A DNA stretch of 64,000 nt from Flavobacterium sp. 1355 (lineage in GTDB: Bacteria; Bacteroidota; Bacteroidia; Flavobacteriales; Flavobacteriaceae): contig NZ_JAFICC010000003.1 of the NCBI RefSeq assembly GCF_017833415.1, forward strand, positions 186,001 to 250,000, read 5' to 3'. The notes beneath the pieces are model-generated. The model saw only the letters and a program-made list of their open reading frames with translations. It ran no database searches and had not been told where the DNA came from. Shown one piece after another: positions 41,869-50,125 of this stretch; the stretch's first letter is position 1; each line of letters starts with the position of its first letter. Made by a program: the position numbers and the translations under genes.

Positions 41869-41978
41869 GGAGCTGTTTCCTGCTGTACGCTATATCTTTT
41901 GTGGTCTCGTTAAAAAAACGAGACCACAAAAGGATGTCGCTTCCATCAGGGCTAGGGAATTGGAGTTTATAAGAAGGT
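41869..41978. repeat. dispersed hairpin element, copy 2
   Basis: Matches the element at 8545-8654 in order and orientation. Here the core stem is TTTTGTGGTCTCGT / ACGAGACCACAAAA with an A-rich loop: outer pairs as in copy 1, inner stem different but still fully paired. It ends about 20 bp beyond the hsdR stop, as copy 1 does for its neighbour. Confidence 0.8.
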
Positions 41979-44858
41979 TTACGCCATCATTCCATTTACA
42001 AAAACCTCAACAAACTCTTTCATTTTAGAAATGATTCGATCACCAATTACTCTGGCTTGCAGAATACTTGGTCTATTATCTAAACATTGAAAAACTTCAT
42101 CTTTTATAGGTTCTCGGCCGCTGTAGATGTATGCATCTATTAAAGCTTTGAATTGTGCTTTATCCAAATGTTCTTCTTCGCATAGTTTTCCTAATGCTAA
42201 AACTTTTTGATCTTGCCAGAATTTTTCGAATTCATCTTCAATAGAATCACCATCTTTAATATGAGGCATATTCTCATCTATGAATTTCTGAATTAGCTCT
42301 CTTTTACTTCTTAATTGAATGTCTCCTCCCAATAAATCTATTATAATTTTTCTTTGAGCAGCCGCTGTAGTAGGTGTTTTAGCTCCTTTTAATTGCGCTA
42401 ATAATTTCAAAATATAAGCGACATTTATTTGATCTCTATGGATTAATTCTAATTCAAAATCGATATCGTCAAGTATTGAAGTTTTTTGTTTTTGGTTGTC
42501 TTGTTTTACTTTTTCGTATAAATCCAGATATTTGCTTTTATAATCTTCAAATTCCTGCTCATCAATTGGTAAATCATTCCAGTTAAAATCAGTGTAGGAT
42601 TGTAAAACATTCATGGCTCGCATTAATTTTCTGAAAGCTTGTACAAATTGCGCTTCGTCTTCTTCACTTTCTAAATCATCTACGCTTTGATAGGTTGGAG
42701 TAATTTCTCTAAGCAGTTTTAGCGCTTCATCAAACTTCTCTGCTATCCTTTCATAATCGGGCATCGTAACAACTTCTATCGCTTCTTTATTCGAAAACAA
42801 AGTAATTGCATCGTCTGTTGCCTTTTTGAGATTTCTAAAGGACAAAATATTTCCTTGCGACTTCTGTTCTCCTAAAATGCGATTAGTTCTTGAATAAGCT
42901 TGTATTAAACCGTGTTGTTTCAGGTTTTTATCTACATAAAGTGTATTCACTTTTTTGGCATCAAAACCAGTCAACATCATATTAACAACAATTACAATAT
43001 CCAAGCGATCTTGTTCATGGTTGAAGTTTTCCTTTTCACGATTTTTTAATCGTTTGCTTATATTTTGGAAATATTTTTCAAATGACGAACTATCCTTGTT
43101 TGTAAAACTGGTGCCGTACATTGCATTATAATGTCCAATATATTTTTCCAGTTTATCTCTGGTATGCCTGGATTCATAAAGAGTTCTTGGTTCTGCCAAA
43201 ACATCAAAATCTACTTCATCAGAAGGAAGAAAATCTTGTGCCTCGTCTGAATCTTCATTCGTACCATAAGTAAAAATAGTAGCAATACGCAAATCATGTT
43301 CTCCAGATTCTTTCTTTTGCTGAAAAAGATCGTAGTATTTAATTACATTGTCAATACTGCTTACGGCTAAAAGTGCCGAATAATCTCTATTAAAGGTTTT
43401 TTGATTGTGATAAGCAATTATATAATCAACAATCTTGTTAATTCTTTTGTGGGAATCTAAAACTTCTTGCTTATCGATATCTTCAACTTCTATATCAATA
43501 AAAGTATTGCTCTTATTTTTGTATTTTCCAATATATTCAATTCCAAAACGCAGCACATTCTGATCTCTAATAGCGTCGGTAATTACATATTTATGCAGAC
43601 AGTTGCCAAACAAATCTTTAGTAGTGCGTTTTCCTAAATCATTTTTAGAAGCATTTTCTGCAAATATGGGTGTTCCTGTAAAACCAATTAACTGGCTTTT
43701 CTCAAAGAATTTTGTAATGCGTTCATGGGTTTCTCCAAACTGAGAACGATGACATTCATCAAAAATAAAAACGATTTTTTTATGTCGCAAAGGTTCTATT
43801 TTTCCTTTAAAACGTTCTGAAACTGCATTATTTAATTTCTGAATAGTTGTTAAAACCAACTTAGTATTATCAGTTAATTGTCTGATTAGGGATTGCGTAT
43901 TATCGGTAACATCAACACTGTCTTTTTTGAAAGCGTTGAATTCATTCATAGTTTGATAATCCAGATCTTTTCTGTCAACTACAAAAACAACTTTATAAAC
44001 GTCTGGCAATTCCATTAAAATCTGGCTCGCTTTAAACGAAGTCAACGTTTTACCTGAACCTGTTGTGTGCCAAATATAAGCATTGTCATTAGAATTCTTA
44101 ACCTGATGAATAATCGCTTCTGTTGCAAAATACTGATAAGGTCGTAATATCATCATTACCTTATGTGTCTCATTTATTACAATATAATACGCGATCATTT
44201 TACCCAAGTGATTTGGGTTCAGAAAAGCATCTGCAAAATCAGGTAACTCTCTAATATTTTTATTATTAGCATCTGCCCAAAAGAAGGTTTGCTTGACCGA
44301 TTGCAATTTGTTGTTGGCTAAATATTTGGTATTAACACCGTTGCTTATTACAAATAATTGTACATATTGAAACAAACCATGATTGCTCCAAAAAGAATGC
44401 ATTTGGTAGCGATTGATTTGATTAAAAGCTTCTTTGATTTCGATGCCCGAACGTTTGAGTTCTATTTGTACCAAAGGCAAACCGTTGATTAAAAGCGTTA
44501 CATCAAAACGATTTTTATAACTTCCTTCTAAAGATATTTGATTAGTAACCTGAAATAAATTTTGGCTACTATCTTCTGTATTAAAAAACCGAACATAAAA
44601 TGAAGTACCGTCATCCTTGGTCAATTGAAAATAATCACGTAGTGTTTTTGCTTTTTCAAAAACATTTCCTTTTGCTAAATGGTTCAATATAGCATCAAAC
44701 TCTTTTGCTGAAAAAATAGTTTTATTAAAAACTTCTAATTGATTTTTTAGGTTGGAAACCAAAGCATCTCCATCCTGTATTTTAATGGGCGTATAATCCA
44801 AGCCTACCAATTGCTTGATTAAGTTATTTTCTAATACGGCTTCAGATTGATGTCCCAT
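41979..44858 (-). CDS. hsdR: type I restriction enzyme, R subunit
   Basis: 959 residues. N-terminal nuclease region with a PD-ExK-type motif (FDVTLLINGLPLVQIELKRSG). Motor domains follow: Walker A WHTTGSGKT with Lys270, DECHRSQF (DEAD-like), and later helicase motifs including TLYVDKNLKQHGLIQAYSRTNR. HsdR translocates DNA and cleaves at a distance when the HsdS target is unmethylated. It sits 4 bp after the transposase gene, and no stops interrupt it, so it seems functional provided transcription passes the insertion. Confidence 0.96.
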   Translation of the reverse strand: MGHQSEAVLENNLIKQLVGLDYTPIKIQDGDALVSNLKNQLEVFNKTIFSAKEFDAILNHLAKGNVFEKAKTLRDYFQLTKDDGTSFYVRFFNTEDSSQNLFQVTNQISLEGSYKNRFDVTLLINGLPLVQIELKRSGIEIKEAFNQINRYQMHSFWSNHGLFQYVQLFVISNGVNTKYLANNKLQSVKQTFFWADANNKNIRELPDFADAFLNPNHLGKMIAYYIVINETHKVMMILRPYQYFATEAIIHQVKNSNDNAYIWHTTGSGKTLTSFKASQILMELPDVYKVVFVVDRKDLDYQTMNEFNAFKKDSVDVTDNTQSLIRQLTDNTKLVLTTIQKLNNAVSERFKGKIEPLRHKKIVFIFDECHRSQFGETHERITKFFEKSQLIGFTGTPIFAENASKNDLGKRTTKDLFGNCLHKYVITDAIRDQNVLRFGIEYIGKYKNKSNTFIDIEVEDIDKQEVLDSHKRINKIVDYIIAYHNQKTFNRDYSALLAVSSIDNVIKYYDLFQQKKESGEHDLRIATIFTYGTNEDSDEAQDFLPSDEVDFDVLAEPRTLYESRHTRDKLEKYIGHYNAMYGTSFTNKDSSSFEKYFQNISKRLKNREKENFNHEQDRLDIVIVVNMMLTGFDAKKVNTLYVDKNLKQHGLIQAYSRTNRILGEQKSQGNILSFRNLKKATDDAITLFSNKEAIEVVTMPDYERIAEKFDEALKLLREITPTYQSVDDLESEEDEAQFVQAFRKLMRAMNVLQSYTDFNWNDLPIDEQEFEDYKSKYLDLYEKVKQDNQKQKTSILDDIDFELELIHRDQINVAYILKLLAQLKGAKTPTTAAAQRKIIIDLLGGDIQLRSKRELIQKFIDENMPHIKDGDSIEDEFEKFWQDQKVLALGKLCEEEHLDKAQFKALIDAYIYSGREPIKDEVFQCLDNRPSILQARVIGDRIISKMKEFVEVFVNGMMA

Positions 44859-44862
44859 TTTT

Positions 44863-45432
44863 TTATTTATAAAATTTATCTTCTTCCCATTTGGAAGGAT
44901 TATTCTCTATATAATTTTGAATATTTTCAAACGATGTAGAATCTTTGATAATATGATCATGAAATCTGGAATGCCAACTAAAATCAGCATGTGTTTTACG
45001 CATTTCAAAGCTACATCTACCTTTATACCATCGAATAATGCGCGATATATTTTCATTCAGCATCGGGTTTTTATCTCCTGTCACTCCTCCTTTTTTCTCT
45101 TCGTTGTTTGGAGACGCGATGAATCGTGTCTCTACCGTTGCGGATTTGTTTATGATTAATATCCCATGTACATGATTGGGCATAATTACAAAATTACCCA
45201 ATTCAACATACGAAAATTGATTTGTAATCTCTTTCCATAATTCCTGGGCTAATTTCCCCAATTCATTTAATTGCATTTCGCATTCAAAAATTTCCCCAAA
45301 ATAATGCTGCATTTTATCTGTGCATATTGTGATAAAATAAGCACCATTTGCACCATAATCCCAATTTTGCAATCGGGCAGATGGAATGCGATATTTATTT
45401 TGAAATTTTATCATACTCATTTTCATTTTCAT
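44863..45432 (-). CDS. REP-associated tyrosine transposase (RAYT)
   Basis: 189 residues. HUH motif MPNHVHGI (His87, His89) and catalytic-region Tyr174 in IQNYIENNPSKW; also FHDHIIKD and ISRIIRWYKGR typical of the TnpA_REP family. The start is uncertain: the opening runs MKMKMSMIKF and the first ATG is 6 bp from a REP. RAYTs nick and move REP palindromes as single strands. A REP lies in its own gene (45112-45135), in frame, as VETRFIAS between the HUH and C-terminal parts. Sits inside the hsd operon. Confidence 0.93.
   Translation of the reverse strand: MKMKMSMIKFQNKYRIPSARLQNWDYGANGAYFITICTDKMQHYFGEIFECEMQLNELGKLAQELWKEITNQFSYVELGNFVIMPNHVHGILIINKSATVETRFIASPNNEEKKGGVTGDKNPMLNENISRIIRWYKGRCSFEMRKTHADFSWHSRFHDHIIKDSTSFENIQNYIENNPSKWEEDKFYK
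45112..45135 (-). repeat. REP palindrome inside the RAYT gene
   Basis: On the minus strand GTAG followed by AGACACGATTCATCGCGTCT, one stem mismatch from the other copies. It is read in frame as part of VETRFIAS. Confidence 0.85.
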
Positions 45433-45438
45433 TTTTCA

Positions 45439-45462
45439 GTACAGACGCGATTTATCGCGTCT
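45439..45462 (+). repeat. REP palindrome b
   Basis: GTAC then AGACGCGATTTATCGCGTCT. It is in inverted orientation to the copy at 45514-45537, together forming a pair 51 bp apart. Confidence 0.9.
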
Positions 45463-45513
45463 TACGCACTGTGAATCAATCCAATTTGGAAAATATTTGA
45501 AATCCGTTGTGTT

Positions 45514-45537
45514 AGACGCGATAAATCGCGTCTCTAC
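45514..45537 (-). repeat. REP palindrome c
   Basis: Minus-strand GTAG followed by the same 20-base palindrome; partner of copy b. Confidence 0.9.
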
Positions 45538-45567
45538 GTGCGTCACGTGTATCGATTCCAATTATCC

Positions 45568-45591
45568 GTACAGACGCGATTTATCGCGTCT
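45568..45591 (+). repeat. REP palindrome d
   Basis: GTAC followed by the 20-base palindrome; forms an inverted pair with copy e, 29 bp apart. Confidence 0.9.
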
Positions 45592-45620
45592 CAACATAAT
45601 CTACATCCATCCTGATTGAT

Positions 45621-45644
45621 AGACGCGATAAATCGCGTCTCTAC
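45621..45644 (-). repeat. REP palindrome e, supplying the hsdS stop codon
   Basis: Minus-strand GTAG followed by the palindrome. The TAG of the GTAG tetranucleotide is the hsdS stop codon (45643-45641). Confidence 0.9.
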
Positions 45645-46825
45645 ACAAACATTTGCTGCAGCAACCCTTTTTTGAACGTTTGTGTTTGGGTAATTTGTTG
45701 GTTGGTACTTTCTATTTTATCATCGATACTCGATAAAAAATTGGCGACTTTTTGTTGTTCTGAAACACAAGGAAAATTAAATTTTAATTTCTCAATTGTT
45801 GATTTTGACAAACTTGGTACTCCTGAAGCTTCGTTATGCAATTTCCAATTTATTTGTTGAAACACACAATATATAAATTTTGGTATCACATTTTTAAAAG
45901 TATGCGTATAAAATAAAGTATCTACAGTCCAAAAATCTCCTTTAAAATAAAACGGCTTATCAATAGTTCCTTTTCGACCAATAAAAACAGTTTCTCCACT
46001 ATGAAGAAATTTATTTACAGATAACATATAACCTCCTGTTCCGAAAACTGGAACATTTCCATTTTGTAAATGTTTGTAATCTTTACCACTTCCAATTTTT
46101 AGAACTTCCCCCAACTTCTTCTCCTCCCAATCCGGATAATCCTCCCCATTCTCATCTTTAAATCTCAATTTCCCAGAGAACAATTGTTGCATTACACCTT
46201 TTTTGTATTGTTCTAATAGTTCTTTTTTGCGAGTTAGTTGCTGTATTTTTTCATCGACTGCACTTAAAAAAGAAGCTATTTTTTGTTGTTCTGTTAAAGT
46301 AGGAAGATTTATCTTATATTTTCTTAGACTTCCTACTAGGACGTTTGGTTGAGCTCCTGAAGCATTAAAGCGATATACTTCATTCATGCCAAAGTCACTT
46401 ACAAGAAATTGCACAATAAAATATGGTGAAACTCCTTTTTTACAACTTATTTTTGCAATGTTTTGTTGAATATGAAACTTATCATCTTCTTCAATAACCA
46501 CTGCATTTCCAATACTACCTACACACGGATAAACTATATCTCCTTTAAACAATCGAGAACGCTTTAATTGTAATGAAAGTTCATTTGATATATAGGCAAG
46601 TTTTATTAAATCAAGTTTACCTTTACCAATATTATATCCTCGTAATGCTATTATTTCCCCTTTGACATCTTCTTTCCAATATTGAGAATACTCATAACCA
46701 GCAAGTCTAGTAATTTCAGTTATTTCATCAAAGATTTTTGAATGAAATTCTCCTTCAAATTCTTTGAATCGCAATTCTGGCACTAAAGTTTTTCTCTTTT
46801 CTATATCTAAAGTTGCTGTACTCAT
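45641..46825 (-). CDS. hsdS: type I restriction-modification specificity subunit
   Basis: 394 residues with two target-recognition domains (about 15-170 and 225-360), each followed by a long conserved coiled helix: LTEQQKIASFLSAVDEKIQQLTRKKELLEQYKKGVMQQLF in the middle and VSEQQKVANFLSSIDDKIESTNQQ at the end. The start overlaps the hsdM stop (TAATG). The stop codon comes from a REP element, which may have trimmed or replaced a few C-terminal residues; the visible ending LLQQMFV is normal for the family. Target sequence cannot be predicted. Confidence 0.94.
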   Translation of the reverse strand: MSTATLDIEKRKTLVPELRFKEFEGEFHSKIFDEITEITRLAGYEYSQYWKEDVKGEIIALRGYNIGKGKLDLIKLAYISNELSLQLKRSRLFKGDIVYPCVGSIGNAVVIEEDDKFHIQQNIAKISCKKGVSPYFIVQFLVSDFGMNEVYRFNASGAQPNVLVGSLRKYKINLPTLTEQQKIASFLSAVDEKIQQLTRKKELLEQYKKGVMQQLFSGKLRFKDENGEDYPDWEEKKLGEVLKIGSGKDYKHLQNGNVPVFGTGGYMLSVNKFLHSGETVFIGRKGTIDKPFYFKGDFWTVDTLFYTHTFKNVIPKFIYCVFQQINWKLHNEASGVPSLSKSTIEKLKFNFPCVSEQQKVANFLSSIDDKIESTNQQITQTQTFKKGLLQQMFV

Positions 46826-48387
46826 TAAAATGGTGTTTCAATTCCTAATTCTGTGCAAAAATTAGCAATAGTACAATCTATTGCTTTACCAAGAATTGCT
46901 AATTCTCTTAATTCAGCAGTTATTGCTTTTAGATCTACAGTATCTTCTTCTTCAAAAGTATCTACATATCGAGGAATGTTTAAATTGTAATCTTGAGACG
47001 CAATAAATTGCGTCTGTACGAGATGGCTGTATTTTTCTTCTGTAATGCGGTTTTTATAGGTATTTATAATTTTGTCAATATCCTGATTACGCAATATGTT
47101 TTGGGTTTTTATTTTTTCGTAATGTTGGCTGGCATCTATAAATAAAATATTTTCGACATCGGTTCTTTTTTTCTTCAAAACCAAAATACAAGTTGGTATA
47201 CTGGTTCCGTAAAAGATATTGGCAGGTAAACCAATTACAGCGTCTAAGTAATTTTTCTCTTTTATTAAATACTCACGTATGTGTCCTTCGGCACCGCCAC
47301 GAAACAAAACACCGTGTGGGAGAACAATAGCCATTGTTCCATTATCATCTAGTTGGTGAACCATGTGTTGCACAAAAGCAAAATCGGCTTTACTGCTTGG
47401 GGCTAGTTTTCCATAAGCAGAAAAACGTTCGTCATTCATAAACAAAGGGCTTGCACTCCAATTGGCAGAAAAAGGAGGATTAGCAACAATAGCTTCAAAA
47501 CGCATATCGTAATGTTGCGGACGTTCTAGAGTATCTTCGTTTTTAATATCAAAACGTTTGTAATGCACATCGTGCATAATCATGTTCATACGACATAAAT
47601 TATACGTCGTAGGATTCATTTCTTGACCATAAAAAGCATTAACCGTTTTTACTTCTTTGGCAACACGTAATAACAAGGATCCAGATCCGCAAGTTGGGTC
47701 ATAAACACTTTTAAGTTTGTCTTTGCCAACTGTTACCAATTGTGCCAAAATACTGCTGACTTGCTGTGGCGTATAAAATTCACCTGCCTTTTTTCCGGCT
47801 CCACTTGCAAATTTTCCAATTAAATATTCGTAGGCATCACCAAGAACATCGCTATCCACGTTTTCTAAATCAAAATCAATTTCATCCAAATGAACAAGCA
47901 CTTTTACAATCAATTCATTTTTATCTGATTCTGATTTTCCTAATTTATGAGAAGTTAAATCCAAGTCAGAGAATAGGTTTCCAAAATCTTCTTCACTTTC
48001 AGTACCCATTGTACTTTGCTCAATATGCGTAAGTACTTTTGCTAAATCACCTAAGATAAAATTATTTTTTCCTCCTGCGTTTCCTCTTCTTGCCAATTCA
48101 GAGAATAATTCAGATGGTTCTAAGAAAAAACCAAGTTTATCAATCGCCAATGATTTTAATTCCTGCATTAATAAAGCTTCATTTGGATGTCCTTCAATTT
48201 CCTGAAAAGTCAAACCGTCTGGTTTTAATACTTCATTGGCATACAAATCCATTTTTGTACTCAAATATTTGTAGAAAATAAAACCTAATATGTAATCTCT
48301 AAAATCATCAGCATCCATTTTTCCACGAAGGGTGTTAGCTATATTCCAGAGTTGTTGTTCTAATTTTTGTTTTTGTTCGGCTGCCAT
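46825..48387 (-). CDS. hsdM: type I restriction-modification methyltransferase subunit
   Basis: 520 residues. Helical N-domain (LWNIANTLRGKMDADDFRDYILGFIFYKYLS), SAM-binding VYDPTCGSGSLLLR around 237, catalytic NPPF at 303-306 (N6-adenine methylation), and C-terminal LNIPRYVDTFEEED. Near residues 457-465 a REP palindrome is carried in frame, giving VQTQFIAS where relatives have a variable EI.EN-type loop. Reading frame and catalytic motifs are intact. First gene of the operon hsdM-hsdS-(REPs, RAYT)-hsdR. Confidence 0.96.
   Translation of the reverse strand: MAAEQKQKLEQQLWNIANTLRGKMDADDFRDYILGFIFYKYLSTKMDLYANEVLKPDGLTFQEIEGHPNEALLMQELKSLAIDKLGFFLEPSELFSELARRGNAGGKNNFILGDLAKVLTHIEQSTMGTESEEDFGNLFSDLDLTSHKLGKSESDKNELIVKVLVHLDEIDFDLENVDSDVLGDAYEYLIGKFASGAGKKAGEFYTPQQVSSILAQLVTVGKDKLKSVYDPTCGSGSLLLRVAKEVKTVNAFYGQEMNPTTYNLCRMNMIMHDVHYKRFDIKNEDTLERPQHYDMRFEAIVANPPFSANWSASPLFMNDERFSAYGKLAPSSKADFAFVQHMVHQLDDNGTMAIVLPHGVLFRGGAEGHIREYLIKEKNYLDAVIGLPANIFYGTSIPTCILVLKKKRTDVENILFIDASQHYEKIKTQNILRNQDIDKIINTYKNRITEEKYSHLVQTQFIASQDYNLNIPRYVDTFEEEDTVDLKAITAELRELAILGKAIDCTIANFCTELGIETPF
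46996..47019 (-). repeat. REP palindrome inside hsdM
   Basis: Minus-strand GTAC then AGACGCAATTTATTGCGTCT: two compensating changes (GCG to GCA and CGC to TGC) keep the stem paired. Encodes VQTQFIAS in frame. Confidence 0.88.
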
Positions 48388-48664
48388 TAAGCAATTATTA
48401 TTTTGAATTTATTATGAGTGCTAAAGTATTGAATATATATCGAAGTGGAAAGAGGAAAACCATAAAGCAAAGAAAATATAGCTTCTTTAAATATAGAAAA
48501 AATGCATTCACTTGAAAACAACACTAAATTAATTGTCCAAAGCACTATCATATTGTTTTTTGAATAATCTAAACTCTCTAAAAAATCCTTTCTCATCACC
48601 TTTGTTTGTATTCAACAACTTTTAAATACTTTTGCAATTAAGTCACAATTTAAAATCCCGGCTT

Positions 48665-49009
48665 ATGCAAAGAAACCAAAAAGAAGAAGTCCAAGCCTTA
48701 CAAGACACCATCTACGTCTTAGGAGGAAAATGGAAACTGCCTATTATTAATTCTATTTGTAATGGCAATCATCGTTTTAAGGAAATTCAGCAGAGTATTC
48801 CGGGGATTACTTCACGTATGCTTTCGAAGGAATTGAAGGATATGGAACTCAATAATCTCGTAAAAAGAACCGAAGACCGTGATGCGGAAATCGTTATTCT
48901 TTATGAGTCAACCGATTATTGCCGATCGTTTGGGCCTATTATAACCGAAATGATCAACTGGGGGAAATCGCATCGGGAATATATCCGTAAACAGCAGGAA
49001 AAGTCATAA
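48665..49009 (+). CDS. HxlR family transcriptional regulator
   Basis: 114 residues from the ATG at 48665 (an upstream in-frame TTG would overlap the promoter). HxlR winged helix: DTIYVLGGKWKLPIINSICNGNHRFKEIQQSIPGITSRMLSKELKDMELNNLVKR. HxlR proteins sense reactive aldehydes, quinones or disulfide stress. Cys residues at the SICNG and DYCRSFG positions could be redox-sensitive. A likely promoter (TTTG near 48601-48608 and TACTTTTG at 48627-48634) precedes it. Next gene, an LLM oxidoreductase, is 75 bp on and may be its target. Confidence 0.92.
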   Translation: MQRNQKEEVQALQDTIYVLGGKWKLPIINSICNGNHRFKEIQQSIPGITSRMLSKELKDMELNNLVKRTEDRDAEIVILYESTDYCRSFGPIITEMINWGKSHREYIRKQQEKS

Positions 49010-49084
49010 TTCTTCTTTTAAAAGTTATGCTTTTCATAGCATTTTCCTAACTGCAAAAAAAGGTAAATTTAGTATCTTTACGGT

Positions 49085-50104
49085 ATGATCGAAATAGGAA
49101 TAGACAGTTTTGCGTCGGCGATGTACGGCGAAAACAACACGCTTAGCAGCGTAGATGCCATGGAGCAGCTGCTTCAGAGAATTGAGTTTGCCGATCAGGT
49201 CGGACTCGATGTTTTCGGAATTGGAGAACACCACAAAAAAGAATTTTTAGATTCAGCTACAGCAGTCATTCTGAGTGCGGCCGCAGCGCGTACCAAAAAA
49301 ATCAGACTTTCGAGTGCCGTAAGTGTTTTAAGCGCAGCAGATCCTGTGCGCGTCTATCAAAGTTTTGCCACTCTGGATTTAATTTCCAAAGGAAGAGCAG
49401 AAATTGTAGTAGGCCGCGGATCTTCTATTGAAGCTTATCCCCTTTTCGGATTTGACCTGAATGATTATGACAAACTTTTTAAGGAAAAACTGGAACTTTT
49501 ACTCCAGATTCGTGATAACGAATTTGTAACCTGGTCAGGAAAATTCCGTGCTCCATTAAATAATCTTCCGGTGTACCCGAGAGCTATACAGGAAAAATTA
49601 CCCGTTTGGCTTGGCGTTGGCGGAAGCCCGGAATCTTTTGTGAGAGCCGGAACGTTAGGTTTGCCATTAATGGTAGCCGTAATTGGAGGACAAACACACC
49701 GTTTTCGTCCACTGATTGATTTATACAGAGAAGCCGGACAGGCAAACGGTTTTAAACCCGAAGAACTAAAAGTCGGTCTGCATTCGCCGGGTTATGTATC
49801 TGCAACCAACGAAAGTGCTATTGCCGAATACTATCCGGGTTATGCCGAACTTTGGACAAAATTGGGTCTGGAACGTGGCTGGCCGCCGGTAACAAAAGAG
49901 AAATTTGATTATCTGGCAGACGAAAAAGGAGTTTTGGTTCTTGGAAATCCGGAACAAGTAGCAGAGAAAATTTTGCGTCACAGCGATGCACTGGGCGGCA
50001 TTTCGAGATTTACTTTCCAAATGGACAATGCAGGCCTTACACACAGCCAGTTGATGAACGCCATCGAACTTATAGGAACAAAAGTAAAACCTCTGATTCA
50101 GTAA
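49085..50104 (+). CDS. LLM-class (luciferase-like) flavin oxidoreductase
   Basis: 339 residues of the bacterial-luciferase TIM barrel: EFADQVGLDVFGIGEHHKKEFLDSATAVILSAAAARTKKIRLSSAVSVLSAADPVRVYQSFATLDLISKGRAEIVVGRGSS, and later LPVWLGVGGSPES. The HHKKEF segment and the GRGS loop bind FMN. Such enzymes mono-oxygenate or reduce small substrates; the subgroup here is often called LLM oxidoreductase of unknown substrate. A perfect terminator overlaps its stop. Confidence 0.93.
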   Translation: MIEIGIDSFASAMYGENNTLSSVDAMEQLLQRIEFADQVGLDVFGIGEHHKKEFLDSATAVILSAAAARTKKIRLSSAVSVLSAADPVRVYQSFATLDLISKGRAEIVVGRGSSIEAYPLFGFDLNDYDKLFKEKLELLLQIRDNEFVTWSGKFRAPLNNLPVYPRAIQEKLPVWLGVGGSPESFVRAGTLGLPLMVAVIGGQTHRFRPLIDLYREAGQANGFKPEELKVGLHSPGYVSATNESAIAEYYPGYAELWTKLGLERGWPPVTKEKFDYLADEKGVLVLGNPEQVAEKILRHSDALGGISRFTFQMDNAGLTHSQLMNAIELIGTKVKPLIQ

Positions 50105-50125
50105 ATCAGAGGTTTTGTTTTTTTG
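50086..50125. terminator. terminator between the convergent LLM and antiporter genes
   Basis: AAAACCTCTGATT at 50086-50098 pairs perfectly with AATCAGAGGTTTT at 50104-50116, loop CAGTA, then GTTTTTTTG. It overlaps the LLM stop and serves the plus strand best; the minus-strand side is also T-rich. Confidence 0.9.

Noticed and set aside
48387..48599. 70-codon minus-strand open frame between hsdM and the HxlR gene
   Set aside because: It overlaps the HxlR promoter region and its Phe/Ile/Ser-rich translation is what AT-rich intergenic DNA gives. A small membrane protein cannot be fully excluded.
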